Source of the DNA: an uncultured Treponema sp.
GTDB lineage: Bacteria > Spirochaetota > Spirochaetia > Treponematales > Treponemataceae
Length of the DNA: 21,112 nucleotides
Assembly (NCBI RefSeq): GCF_938029485.1
Contig: NZ_CALHGC010000301.1
Coordinates: 1 to 21,112, forward strand
Direction of reading: 5' to 3'
Positions 1 to 8,682 of the stretch are shown one piece after another. How positions within the stretch are numbered: position 1 is the stretch's first letter; each line of letters opens with the position of its first letter. The notes below the pieces were generated by a model. It was not told where the DNA came from, did no database searches, and saw only the letters and a list, made by a program, of their open reading frames with translations. A program made the translations under genes and the position numbers.

Positions 1-224
1 TTGGCAAGTCCGAGGTCGGCATCGAGAACGATAACTTTCTTCCCCATCTGTGCATACGCGATGCCCATATTAGTGGCAACGTTGGTTTTTCCTACCCCTC
101 CCTTGCCGCTGGTAACGGCGATAATCCGGGTTTTTTGCGCCGTATTCCGAGCGCTCCCGGTATTGTCGGTGTTTTTATGTATTTCTTTCATTAAGAGACG
201 TAATCCGTCAGCTTGATCGCCCAT
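1..224 (-). CDS. flhG: FlhG (FleN/YlxH) MinD-like ATPase, N-terminal part only
   Basis: This is the first 74 or so residues of a ParA/MinD-family ATPase, truncated by the left edge of the window. The protein starts MGDQADGLRLLMKE, which matches the DQAxxLR N-terminal motif of FlhG that is known to engage and stimulate the FlhF GTPase. It then shows the deviant Walker A motif SGKGGVGKTN at about residues 39-48 and the start of the second motif, VLDADLGLAN. The ATG at 222-224 was chosen because a GGAG sits six bases upstream and the DQA motif follows directly; other ATGs nearby are out of frame. The gene lies 49 bp downstream of flhF, as expected for the pair that sets flagellar position and number at the cell poles. 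The ATPase acts at the membrane, alternating between ADP- and ATP-bound forms. The assignment is secure although most of the protein is outside the window. Confidence 0.93.
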   Translation of the reverse strand, partial: MGDQADGLRLLMKEIHKNTDNTGSARNTAQKTRIIAVTSGKGGVGKTNVATNMGIAYAQMGKKVIVLDADLGLA

Positions 225-273
225 TCTTTTCTCCACATCCTGAATTTTATTGAGGTGATTGCGTTTTGCATCC

Positions 274-1614
274 CTACACAGCAGAAACTTTGAGAAGCCG
301 ATCTCTATCCTTATTACAGAGTTGACTGATATACTCCTCGTCAACAGAAAAGCCTTTCAGCTTTTTTAAGAAAGTTTCGACATCGGCAAGCATAAAATCT
401 TGCGGAACTTCCTGTCCCGCCGTTATATACGTTATCGGTATCTTCGTTTCCGAAATGATACTGAATAAATTGCCGATATATGAAGTCTCATCGAACTTTG
501 TAATAATCAGCGATTTATATTTAAAAACCGCATACTCTTTCATAATTTCACGAATATCGTTTATCCGTGTACCGGCGCATACCGTCAAATAAACCTCGGC
601 GTCGTCGCCCAGCTCGGTAAAATAGTTTTGCATAGTCGAAATTTTTTCACGGTCTTTCGGACTGCGCCCGATAGTATCGATACAGATAACATCGGCCTCT
701 TCGCGGTACAACGCCATATATTTGCGCACCTCTGCCGGGCTGGAGGCTACCATCAACGGAATCCCCATCAGTTCACAGTAGCGCTTCATCTGATATGCCG
801 CTCCTATACGCCAGTTATCGATTGTGATAACTTTAACACGCAGCGGCTGTTCCGAATTTTTACGGATATACTGTACGGCTATTTTTGCAAGCGTTGTCGT
901 TTTTCCGACCCCCGTAGGCCCGACCAATAGAACCACCCGCGTTTTAGGTTGATCGTCGGCAGATTTAATTTTAATTGATTCGGCAAGCAATTCAAACAGT
1001 TTTTTCTGCACCGTCAAAAAATTTTCGATTTCAGTATAGCTCAATTCGCTTTTAAGACGGGCGGAAAGCTCTTTGATATACGAAGGAGAAAAATCGTTTT
1101 CTTCGAGTATTTTCCGTACTTTTACGATATTCTCATGCTCGGTATCCGTCTGCGGCGCATTTTGCTTTTTCATTTCCGTCACAAGCCGTTCAACCGTTTC
1201 CGCCAGTTTATCTAAAGATTGCGCTTGCTCCGTTGTAGCGACAGGCTTTTTTTCGGGGTTTTTTTTCGAAGTCATATCAACATATTGGCGCAGTTCATCC
1301 GCCGCCGCAGGATTCTTATTTGCATACCGCGTTACAATTTTCCGCCGCTCTTCTTCATCGTTGAGATTATTCACATGAGCAACTCCGGACGCCGGTCTGA
1401 TCGGGGGCTGCTGTTCGGCAAGCAGGGATGGACGCGGAGATATAGTATCATTTACCGTAAAGGTTACTTCTACCACATCTTTTTCCAAGAGTCCAAACAG
1501 CCGGCTGATTTTAGCATCCTTCCTTCTCCAGATGGTAACGGCATTGCCATGCTTTTTTGCAATTTTTTTCAGACATTTATCATACGTCGAATCTTGCTCA
1601 ACAAAAAGTTCCAT
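274..1614 (-). CDS. flhF: FlhF, SRP-type GTPase for flagellar placement
   Basis: FlhF is an SRP/FtsY-related GTPase that recruits early flagellar components to the cell pole. The 446-residue protein has a poorly conserved basic N-terminal region (about 1-155), a helical N domain (about 160-215) and a C-terminal NG GTPase domain. The nucleotide motifs are clear: P-loop GPTGVGKTTT at 232-241, the TIDNWRIGAAYQ switch region at 264-275, DTIGRS at 313-318 and TKFDET at 372-377. The G3 motif reads DTIGR where most SRP GTPases have DTAGR. Its ATG shares one base with the flhA stop codon (TAATG at 1612-1616), so translation is coupled to flhA. The downstream flhG product is its known regulatory partner. 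Length is usual for the family. Confidence 0.97.
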   Translation of the reverse strand: MELFVEQDSTYDKCLKKIAKKHGNAVTIWRRKDAKISRLFGLLEKDVVEVTFTVNDTISPRPSLLAEQQPPIRPASGVAHVNNLNDEEERRKIVTRYANKNPAAADELRQYVDMTSKKNPEKKPVATTEQAQSLDKLAETVERLVTEMKKQNAPQTDTEHENIVKVRKILEENDFSPSYIKELSARLKSELSYTEIENFLTVQKKLFELLAESIKIKSADDQPKTRVVLLVGPTGVGKTTTLAKIAVQYIRKNSEQPLRVKVITIDNWRIGAAYQMKRYCELMGIPLMVASSPAEVRKYMALYREEADVICIDTIGRSPKDREKISTMQNYFTELGDDAEVYLTVCAGTRINDIREIMKEYAVFKYKSLIITKFDETSYIGNLFSIISETKIPITYITAGQEVPQDFMLADVETFLKKLKGFSVDEEYISQLCNKDRDRLLKVSAV

Positions 1615-3716
1615 TAGTTTTTATCCTGTTCCAACTTAATCTCACCGATCACTTCAACCTGTATATCCTTCGAAATTTCGGGAATGGAGAGTACGACTAA
1701 ATCGGGAATTTCTCTATCGGTTGAATTTTTAATCAAAATACGGGCGGAAGCTTCGGGCGCTAGTACGATAGGAAGGAAGCCGCTTTTCTGCATGGTTGTA
1801 ACCGCTTGGATAAGCGAGCGTATCCATATCCGCTGCTCGGACGGTTCAAGAGCTGCCATCGGCCCATTCACCGTGTCTATTCTGCTTTCAACAATTTTTT
1901 GAGCAAGTGACGGTTCAACTGTCAGCACATGAAGCGTTTTATTTTCATCGGCATACTGCAAGCATATTTGCCTGCCGAGCGCCTGCCGTACTTTTTCGAC
2001 AAGAATGGAAACATCGGAAGTAATCGGGCGAAAATCCGCAAGCGTTTCCAAAATAACGATTGTGTTGCGGATGGACACCTGTTCCCGCAAAAGTCCTTGA
2101 AGCACTTTCTGCACCTCGCCGAGACTGCACACTTTTGCCGCTTCATCGATAACCGCCGGGAAATCCTTGCGCAGCGCATCCATAATACCCTGCACTTCCT
2201 GCCGTCCGAGAATTTCGGCAGCGTGCTTTTTAATTACCTCGGTGAGGTGCGTCGCGATAATCGCAGGAGGGTCGACCACCGTATACCCCGCCCGTTCCGC
2301 TCGGTCGCGGTTCTCTTCGGATATCCACACGGCAGGCAAACCGAACGTTGGGTCGACAGTGCGCTCACCGGGTATTTCTTCGGAAACGCCGCCGGGATTG
2401 ATACCGAGGTACCAGCCCATACGGATCTTGCCCCGCGCCACTTCGACACCCTTAATTTTAAAACAATATTCGCTCGGTTCAAGCCGCATATTGTCGATAA
2501 TACGGATACGCGGGGCAACCAAACCGAGGTCAAGCGCCGCTTCCCGCCGGATACGGGTAATACGTTCAAGCAGCTCCGCGCCCTTATCCTTATCGACAAG
2601 CGGAATCAGCGCATAGCCCAGTTCCAAGGACAGCGGATCGAGCGGTACGATGGGCGCAATTTCTCCTTGCGCAGGTTCTCCCCCGCCGCCGCGCTGTTGT
2701 TGCCCCCCCTGTTTTTGTGCTGCTTGTTTTTCTTTTGCAGTCTGTTTGTACAACCGCTCCGCCTTGACGATTCTCCAGCCGACAGCCGCCAACACAAACG
2801 CGATAATAAACAACACGATATGGGGAAAACCGGGGAGCACGCCCATAATCGCAAGCGTACCGGCAGCCACAAAGTAAATCCATCCGACTTGTGAAAACTG
2901 TTTTTTGATATCCTGCCCGAACGATCCTTCATCGATCATACGGGTAACAAGCAAGCCTGTTGCAACCGATAAAAAGAGCGAAGGCAGCTGCGCGAGCAAG
3001 CCGTCTCCGATAGTAAGCGTCGTATACGTGCGCATCGCACTGGAAAAAGGCTCCTGCCGGAACACCATCCCGATAATCAAACCGGCAATAACGTTGATAA
3101 CCGTAATAAAAATACCGACTTTTACGTTACCGGACACAAATTGGTTCGCACCGTCCATCGCTCCGTAAAAGTCATCTTCCCGCTGCAGCTGCTCTTTTTT
3201 CTGACGCGCTTCCTCGTCGGTAATAATGCCCGCGTTGTATTCGGCATCGATCGACATACTCTTCGTCGGATGAGAGTCGAGTTTAAAACGGGCGGAAACT
3301 TCGGCGACCCGCTTGGCGCCTTTCGTAATAACAAAGGCCTGCACCGCAATAAGGATGATAAAGATAACGAAGCCGATAACAAGGCCTTGGCTGCCCGACG
3401 CGCCGATAACAAATGAGCTGAACGCCCGTATCATCGCACCGTCAAACGCTTCCCCTTTGGAAAGAATAAGGCGGGTTGAGGACACATTCAACACCAGTCC
3501 GAAGATGGTACTGAGCAGCAATAACGAAGGAAATACGGAAAAATCCGTTGCGCGCGCAGTGAACAATACAATCAGTAATACAACGAGGCTGAACGTAAGA
3601 TTCAGCGCCATAAAAAAATCAAGGAGCACGGTGGGAAGCGGGATGATAAACATCAACACCATGAGAATGACGGTAAATGCAACTGCGATATCGATATTAT
3701 ATTTTTTTACTGCCAT
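1614..3716 (-). CDS. flhA: FlhA, flagellar export gate protein
   Basis: FlhA is the large subunit of the flagellar type III export gate, coupling proton flow to protein export. The 700-residue length is typical. The N-terminal half carries about eight membrane helices (for example residues 11-52, 65-85, 108-130, 200-220, 240-260 and 277-315) and the cytoplasmic FHIPEP loop with RFKLDSHPTKSMSIDAEYNAG around 143-163. In most FlhA proteins the centre of this loop reads PGKQM; here it is PTKSM. A Gln/Gly-rich linker at about 331-347 leads to the cytoplasmic chaperone- and substrate-docking domain (about 355-700). The ATG lies two bases after the flhB stop, and the stop codon overlaps the flhF start. 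Identification is certain from sequence and context. Confidence 0.98.
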   Translation of the reverse strand: MAVKKYNIDIAVAFTVILMVLMFIIPLPTVLLDFFMALNLTFSLVVLLIVLFTARATDFSVFPSLLLLSTIFGLVLNVSSTRLILSKGEAFDGAMIRAFSSFVIGASGSQGLVIGFVIFIILIAVQAFVITKGAKRVAEVSARFKLDSHPTKSMSIDAEYNAGIITDEEARQKKEQLQREDDFYGAMDGANQFVSGNVKVGIFITVINVIAGLIIGMVFRQEPFSSAMRTYTTLTIGDGLLAQLPSLFLSVATGLLVTRMIDEGSFGQDIKKQFSQVGWIYFVAAGTLAIMGVLPGFPHIVLFIIAFVLAAVGWRIVKAERLYKQTAKEKQAAQKQGGQQQRGGGGEPAQGEIAPIVPLDPLSLELGYALIPLVDKDKGAELLERITRIRREAALDLGLVAPRIRIIDNMRLEPSEYCFKIKGVEVARGKIRMGWYLGINPGGVSEEIPGERTVDPTFGLPAVWISEENRDRAERAGYTVVDPPAIIATHLTEVIKKHAAEILGRQEVQGIMDALRKDFPAVIDEAAKVCSLGEVQKVLQGLLREQVSIRNTIVILETLADFRPITSDVSILVEKVRQALGRQICLQYADENKTLHVLTVEPSLAQKIVESRIDTVNGPMAALEPSEQRIWIRSLIQAVTTMQKSGFLPIVLAPEASARILIKNSTDREIPDLVVLSIPEISKDIQVEVIGEIKLEQDKN

Positions 3717-3718
3717 GA

Positions 3719-4870
3719 CTATCTTCTATAAAATTCCTGTTTCTTGTTGTTGAGAGTATATACTTCTGCAAACACTAACGAAAGCGCCCGATAATATTCC
3801 TCCGGTATTATATCACCGATTTGGACTTTCGCATAGAGTGCACGGGCAAGCGGTTTGTTTTCTATTAAAGGAATATTATGCTCACGGGCGATCGCCTTTA
3901 TCCTCTGCGCCATCGCATCAGCACCCTTGGCCAGTACCATCGGAGCCGCCATTGTTTTCGAATCCCACTGCATTGCGATGGCAAAGTGGGTCGGGTTCGT
4001 AATAACGACATCGGCTTTCGGCACATTGCGGATGGCATTTTGAGAAAGGATCGCCTGCATTTGCTGCCGGATTCTTCCTTTAACCTGCGGATCGCCTTCC
4101 AATTCCTTATATTCTTCTTTTATCTCCTGCTTTGTCATCTTCAGCGAATCGATAAATTGCTTACGCTGAAAAAAATAATCGGGAATTGCAAGAATCAAAA
4201 GCAGCAAGGCGGCTGTTGCGAGCAATTTTGCTGCAACGCCCGCAATAAAAAAAATCGCCTGCGGAAAACTCACCGACAGCAACTCGATAAAATGAGGCAG
4301 ATTCGCCTTGATCATCAAAAAAGCAACAAAGACCAACACAACGACCTTCGTCAATGACTTTGCAAAATTGAATAAACCTTCGGTAGAAAAAAGCGCACGT
4401 TTAAAAAAACGTATAAAGTCGGGGACAATCTTATTGAATTGAGGCTGAATAGGCTTAGTAGAAAATAAAAATCCGTTATTTTGAATGACATTGGCGATAA
4501 CGCCTGCAAGCATTGCAATAAGGGCGAGCGGAAGAGCAAGCTTTAAAAAATATTGCACAAAGATACCGAACCAAATACCGCTTCGGATATCAGCTTGTGT
4601 GCTCCGCAAAAAAAAGAAGCGCAGGATTTCCATACACTCTTCCAAAAAAAAGGAGGAAAGAAAAATCAAAGCTCCGGCGGGGAACAGCAGTACCAACGCA
4701 GCATTGATGTCCTGACTTTTTGCAACACGTCCTTCCTCGCGGGCTTTGCGTATTTTATAGTCGGTTGGGTCTTCGGTACGTCCTTCATCCTCTGCAGCAA
4801 ACCACTGCAAGTCGATAAAAAAGTTCCGCTCACTATATCCGTTTGCAGCTTCTGCCGCGAGTTTCCGCAT
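3719..4870 (-). CDS. flhB: FlhB, export-gate specificity switch
   Basis: FlhB sits in the inner membrane beside the FliPQR pore and switches export from rod/hook substrates to filament substrates. The 383-residue protein has the N-terminal signature EDEGRTEDPTDYKIRKAREEG (read in two parts, about residues 27-47), four membrane helices (about 57-77, 105-128, 175-195 and 205-230) and a cytoplasmic C-terminal domain. The autocleavage site NPTH is intact at residues 292-295, so self-cleavage between Asn and Pro is expected. The GGAGG Shine-Dalgarno lies in the end of fliR, and the stop of fliR and the ATG are one base apart (TAGTATG), which indicates translational coupling. FliK from the start of the same operon is the known trigger for its switch. 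Confidence 0.98.
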   Translation of the reverse strand: MRKLAAEAANGYSERNFFIDLQWFAAEDEGRTEDPTDYKIRKAREEGRVAKSQDINAALVLLFPAGALIFLSSFFLEECMEILRFFFLRSTQADIRSGIWFGIFVQYFLKLALPLALIAMLAGVIANVIQNNGFLFSTKPIQPQFNKIVPDFIRFFKRALFSTEGLFNFAKSLTKVVVLVFVAFLMIKANLPHFIELLSVSFPQAIFFIAGVAAKLLATAALLLLILAIPDYFFQRKQFIDSLKMTKQEIKEEYKELEGDPQVKGRIRQQMQAILSQNAIRNVPKADVVITNPTHFAIAMQWDSKTMAAPMVLAKGADAMAQRIKAIAREHNIPLIENKPLARALYAKVQIGDIIPEEYYRALSLVFAEVYTLNNKKQEFYRR

Positions 4871-4871
4871 A

Positions 4872-5672
4872 CTAGATACCTCCGCCGGCGCGAATCAGAA
4901 GCGACTCAAAGGCCGTAAATCCGTTTTCCAGAATCCGCACAAATAAATTTGCCATAAACGGCAGCGAAACGGTCAAGAGGAAGAAGGTCAGCAAAATAGT
5001 TATCGGGAAACCTTCCGATAAAAGGTTCATCTGAGGAGCCGCCTTTGACAAGAGTCCCATCGAAACATGCACTAAAAAGAGCGTTCCCATCACCGGCATA
5101 GCAATCATCATCGCATTCAAGAAAAGGCTGCTGAGGTTTGTTATAAGGAATGAGGCGAGCAACTCCCGTTTTTCCAAAAACATAAAACAGTTAATCGACT
5201 GAAAACTGCGGAGAATGCCGCCTAAAAACAGCGTCTGGAATCCCTTAATCTGCAAAAAGATCAGCACTGCAATAAAATTTAAGAATTGTCCCATCAGCGG
5301 ATTCTCAATTTGAGCAAGCGCATCATACACTTCCGAGACTCCGAACCCCATCTGATACGAAAAAAATTGACCGGCGGTACTGAACGAGGCAAAAATAATG
5401 CTGATAAAAAAACCGGTCAGTACACCGAGCATCGCCTCGCCGACCACCAGCAGCGCATAGTCGAGGTTGAAGCCTTGCACATCCAGCGGGGATCCGTAGG
5501 CAACCGGCATCACCAGAAAGCCGATTAAGCCCGCAAGCGAAATTTTTGCAATACGCGGCACAGCCCTCGTCGAAAGAAGCGGCGTCGTAGAAATCATCGC
5601 GAATATCCGCACGCATACCAAAAAAAAGAGAGGAGCTTTAACAAGTAAAAAAGAGAAAGGGTTGGGATCCAT
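4872..5672 (-). CDS. fliR: FliR, flagellar export pore subunit
   Basis: FliR forms, with FliP and FliQ, the helical export pore of the flagellar secretion system in the inner membrane. The 266-residue protein is hydrophobic throughout and begins MDPNPFSFLLVKAPLFFLVC, followed by VRIFAMISTTPLLSTRAVP, the usual FliR N-terminal pattern. Six or so membrane helices are visible, including residues 8-27, 41-58, 71-98, 125-150, 172-200 and 215-243. A modest Shine-Dalgarno (AGGCGG, eight bases before the ATG) precedes it, 23 bp after fliQ. It ends one base before the flhB start. Length and order agree with the fliPQR-flhB-flhA block common to flagellated bacteria. Confidence 0.97.
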   Translation of the reverse strand: MDPNPFSFLLVKAPLFFLVCVRIFAMISTTPLLSTRAVPRIAKISLAGLIGFLVMPVAYGSPLDVQGFNLDYALLVVGEAMLGVLTGFFISIIFASFSTAGQFFSYQMGFGVSEVYDALAQIENPLMGQFLNFIAVLIFLQIKGFQTLFLGGILRSFQSINCFMFLEKRELLASFLITNLSSLFLNAMMIAMPVMGTLFLVHVSMGLLSKAAPQMNLLSEGFPITILLTFFLLTVSLPFMANLFVRILENGFTAFESLLIRAGGGI

Positions 5673-5695
5673 TATTCACGCCGCCTACAAAGAAG

Positions 5696-5968
5696 CTAAC
5701 CTTGCACCAGCTGAGGAATAATGTCAAAAAGGCGAACGGTATAATCCCGCAAAACGCTGAACATCCAGCCGCCCAAAAGCGCAAGCATACCCAGAATTGT
5801 CAAAATCTTCGGCACAAAGGTAAGCGTCTGTTCTTGAATGGAGGTTGTTGCCTGAAAAATCGCTACGATTAAACCGACAACTAATGCAGCCAACAGAACG
5901 GGGGCGGCCAACACAAACACCTGAAAAATGCCCTCGCGCAAGAGATTGACAATCATCCCGATACTCAT
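5696..5968 (-). CDS. fliQ: FliQ, flagellar export pore subunit
   Basis: FliQ is the small two-helix subunit that wraps the FliP/FliR pore. The chosen start is the ATG at 5966-5968 (MSIGMIVNLLREGIFQ), giving 90 residues, the normal family length. AAAGGAG lies upstream at a good distance. A longer reading with 21 extra N-terminal residues is open but overlaps the end of fliP and has no family support. Two membrane helices are clear, about residues 16-40 and 52-77, separated by the short polar turn FQATTSIQEQTLTFVP that is characteristic of FliQ. It lies 20 bp after fliP and 23 bp before fliR. Confidence 0.96.
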   Translation of the reverse strand: MSIGMIVNLLREGIFQVFVLAAPVLLAALVVGLIVAIFQATTSIQEQTLTFVPKILTILGMLALLGGWMFSVLRDYTVRLFDIIPQLVQG

Positions 5969-5988
5969 CGTTTTTCTCCTTTTTACTT

Positions 5989-6798
5989 CTACAAGAATGA
6001 CTGAAAGAGCTGACCGACCAATAAATTCCAACCGTCAACCAGCACGAACAAAATCAGTTTGAACGGCATGGAAATCTGTACCGGCGGCAGCATAATCATA
6101 CCCATCGACATCAGGATACTTGCTACCACCATATCGATGATGATAAACGGCAGATAAAGGAAGATGCCGATCTGAAAGGCGATAGTCAGCTCGTGCAAAA
6201 TAAATGCGGGAATTAATACATGAGTGGGAACGTCGGCGAGCGTATTGGGTTTTTCCATACGGGCAAGCGACATACAAAGCCTGATATGAGAGGGATCATG
6301 CGCCATCTGTTTATACATAAAAAGGCGCAGCGGTTTTTCCGCTTCGGTATAGGCGGTTTCGACATTGATTTGTCCGTCCGCCATCGGCTTAAACGATTTA
6401 TTGTATATTTCCGTAAACGTCGGCCACATAATAAAAATCGTCAAAAAAAGCGCAATCCCATTGAGCACTTGTGTCGGCGGCACCTGCTGCAGCGACAATG
6501 CGCGCTTAATAAAGTCGAGCGCGATACTGAGCCTCAAAAACGAGGTCATCAAAAGAAGAATGCTCGGCGCAAGGGTAATCAGCGTTATTAACAGGAGCAG
6601 CTGAATGGAAAAGGCTACTTCCCGATTATTTTGAGGTTCGCGGATATTCAGGTTGACAAAGGGGATAGCCCCTGCCTGACGGGTCGCGTCTATTTCGGTG
6701 CGGCCGGTCTGTGACGTACCGCTACTGCTTTGAGCAACCAGCGTCGCAGGGATGCAAAACAGGCAAAAGCACGCAATACACAGTGCAAGTTTTTTCAT
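5989..6798 (-). CDS. fliP: FliP, flagellar export pore subunit
   Basis: FliP is the pentameric core of the flagellar export pore. The 269-residue protein begins with a cleavable-type signal peptide (MKKLALCIACFCLFCIPA, cut probably near residue 22), a feature known for FliP. The conserved stretch LAPSILLLMTSFLRLSIAL follows, then QVPPTQVLNGIALFLT and the C-terminal membrane pair with FILHELTIAFQIGIFLYLPF and DMVVASILMSMGMIMLPP. All of these are FliP hallmarks. The ATG overlaps the fliO stop as ATGA (6795-6798), and GGAGAGGGAAGG lies upstream in the end of fliO, so the two are translationally coupled. FliO is the known assembly chaperone of the FliP ring, which fits this arrangement. Confidence 0.98.
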   Translation of the reverse strand: MKKLALCIACFCLFCIPATLVAQSSSGTSQTGRTEIDATRQAGAIPFVNLNIREPQNNREVAFSIQLLLLITLITLAPSILLLMTSFLRLSIALDFIKRALSLQQVPPTQVLNGIALFLTIFIMWPTFTEIYNKSFKPMADGQINVETAYTEAEKPLRLFMYKQMAHDPSHIRLCMSLARMEKPNTLADVPTHVLIPAFILHELTIAFQIGIFLYLPFIIIDMVVASILMSMGMIMLPPVQISMPFKLILFVLVDGWNLLVGQLFQSFL

Positions 6799-7514
6799 CG
6801 GCCTTCCCTCTCCTCGCCGCCATTCATTGCAGTCCGGCTTTGTTCTACGCCGCCGGTTTCCGCTCCTTGCGAAGCCTCGACCTCTTGCGCCGCACCTGAG
6901 TTCTGCAGACGCCCCCGCTGTTTTGCTAAAAACGAGTCAAAAGGGTTAGCATCCGCTTCTTTGGGTTTTGCCGCAGGGAAAAATGTCTGGAGCAATGAAC
7001 TAAAGCTTTGCTTTGGAGCGGCCGTTTGTGCCGCGTGCAGATTCATCGCATCGATCAGCTCTTTATCGGTGATCTCCGCAATCAGCGAAAGCGATGCATC
7101 CGATGCGCCGATTAAGTATGCTTTATCAATGAGAGTTACAATGTAGAGAGTTTTATTAGGTGCAAGCGGTAAACTTGCAACATTTTTTAAGAAAGGATCA
7201 TCAGCGGCGGTAAATTGTTTTGAACGCCGGATAAAATACAGCACACCGTAAATAAGCGCACACACGGCAGCCAACGATATAATCAGCTGAAGCAGCATCG
7301 AAAGAGTTGAGCTTCTCTCAGCTCGAAGCGCAGGCGCATCCGGTACCGGCAATGCCGATTCATCCGTTTGCAAAACAATCTCGGTTTCCGTAGGTGCGGC
7401 AGCAGAAACGGCGCCCGTATCACCTGCTGCAACTGCGTCATCCGCAAACACACTGCCGGCGCTCCATAACAACAGGAATGAGAAGAGTATTATGTTATAT
7501 AAATTTTTATGCAT
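6795..7514 (-). CDS. fliO: FliO (FliZ-type), chaperone for FliP ring assembly
   Basis: This gene occupies the fliO position before fliP. The product from the ATG at 7512-7514 is 239 residues, with a signal peptide (MHKNLYNIILFSFLLLWSAGSVFA) and then a short acidic and Ala-rich extracytoplasmic segment to about residue 75. A single membrane helix (SMLLQLIISLAAVCALIYGVLYFI) precedes a basic RRSK stop and a cytoplasmic tail. The tail has the FliO-type pattern LPLAPNKTLYIVTLIDKAYLIGAS. GGTGGGGA lies just upstream and supports this start; the longer open reading overlaps the fliY end and has no Shine-Dalgarno. FliO proteins diverge strongly, so recognition comes from topology and position more than from motifs. 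The last 50 or so residues are rich in Gln, Glu and Ala and look disordered. Confidence 0.88.
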   Translation of the reverse strand: MHKNLYNIILFSFLLLWSAGSVFADDAVAAGDTGAVSAAAPTETEIVLQTDESALPVPDAPALRAERSSTLSMLLQLIISLAAVCALIYGVLYFIRRSKQFTAADDPFLKNVASLPLAPNKTLYIVTLIDKAYLIGASDASLSLIAEITDKELIDAMNLHAAQTAAPKQSFSSLLQTFFPAAKPKEADANPFDSFLAKQRGRLQNSGAAQEVEASQGAETGGVEQSRTAMNGGEEREGR

Positions 7515-7542
7515 TTCCCCACCCAATGTCGCAATCAATCGG

Positions 7543-8682
7543 CTATGTGTCGCTGATACGTTCCGCCGGTGACAAAATTTCGGTAACACGGACACCGAAG
7601 TTTTCATCGATAACGACAACTTCCCCTTTTGCAATCGGCTTATGATTAACTAATATATCAACCGGCTCACCGGCAAGCTTATCCAATTCGATAATATGCC
7701 CTTCACCCATGCTTAAAATCTCTTTAATCATCTTGCGGGTACGCCCGAGTTCGACGGTCATCTCCATGAACACGTCCATAATCAACCCGATATTTCCCTG
7801 CTCAGCTTCGGTTACTCCGTTTAGAAGAGGAGAAAATTGCACGGACTGTACATTCGGGTTCATACCGGGCATCACCATTCCGCCCTGAGCCGGCATACCG
7901 CCTTGCATCCCCATACCCATCGACTGCTGCCCCATTTGCGGCATACCATTCATTCCGTTCATCGGCATATTCATTGCCCCCATTGTGCTTCCTTGCTCAG
8001 GAGCAGGCTGTGCCGGAATAGGCTGCACAGGCGTTACCGGTGAAGCGCTTTCCGTCTTATTTAATTTATCGGCAATTTGCTCTGCCGTTTTCTTTGCGAT
8101 AATCTCCCATAAATTAAAAGCTGTCTCGTCGATTGTAACCGAATATGTTAAAAGTGCAAAGTCCTGCGAAAGCCGTACCATCGCTTTCGGTACATGATGA
8201 GCCTCGGCAGGCATATTGGTAACGCCTTTAACATCTTGACCGTCAAATGCACTGATTTCCTTTCCGACATATTGCGCAATGGTTTCACTGATAACGGAAA
8301 GCGCCATATCATCAATCGTAACACTTTCTTCATTATTTACGAGACTTACCAGCTTTTCCGCAAATTCGGGAGCAAGCACAAATAAGTGATCACCCGTCAA
8401 CGATCCGTCAAAATCAATCGTAACGGCAACTGCCATATCCGGCACTTTCTGTAAGAAAGCTTCACGGTTGCTCAGTTCGATAACGGGATTAGCTATGGAA
8501 ACGGTTTTACCCGTCATCGAATCCAGATTAGCAGCGAGTGCGGAAACATTCCCGTCAAAAAATTTCTGTAATGCTTCTTGATGCGCCGGTGTAAACGCTC
8601 CTTCTGCCGGTGCGCTGTCGGAACCGCCCATCCCCGACAACAAGGCATCTATTTCGTTCTGAGAAATGGACCCATCACTCAT
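7543..8682 (-). CDS. fliY: FliY, switch (C-ring) protein with FliN domain
   Basis: FliY replaces FliN in the spirochaete C-ring. The 379-residue product has an N-terminal EIDALLSGM motif like that of FliM (about residues 10-18), which is the CheY-P docking segment in this family. A CheC-like region follows at about 30-208, then a Pro-rich and Met/Gly-rich linker (about 212-278), and a C-terminal FliN/SpoA domain (about 297-375) with LGRTRKMIKEILSMGEGHIIELD and the ending VRVTEIL. The start at 8680-8682 has a perfect AGGAGG six bases upstream. It overlaps the end of fliM by 8 bp (ATGAGTGA), so it is coupled to fliM. In the CheC-like region the usual ExxN phosphatase pairs are not seen: the first helix reads LQKFFDGN and the second SETIAQ. 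Confidence 0.95.
   Translation of the reverse strand: MSDGSISQNEIDALLSGMGGSDSAPAEGAFTPAHQEALQKFFDGNVSALAANLDSMTGKTVSIANPVIELSNREAFLQKVPDMAVAVTIDFDGSLTGDHLFVLAPEFAEKLVSLVNNEESVTIDDMALSVISETIAQYVGKEISAFDGQDVKGVTNMPAEAHHVPKAMVRLSQDFALLTYSVTIDETAFNLWEIIAKKTAEQIADKLNKTESASPVTPVQPIPAQPAPEQGSTMGAMNMPMNGMNGMPQMGQQSMGMGMQGGMPAQGGMVMPGMNPNVQSVQFSPLLNGVTEAEQGNIGLIMDVFMEMTVELGRTRKMIKEILSMGEGHIIELDKLAGEPVDILVNHKPIAKGEVVVIDENFGVRVTEILSPAERISDT

Noticed and set aside
1929..2894. Long plus-strand open frame of 321 codons opposite flhA
   Set aside because: It is antisense to a certain gene, has no convincing Shine-Dalgarno and no recognisable domain; it reflects flhA codon composition.
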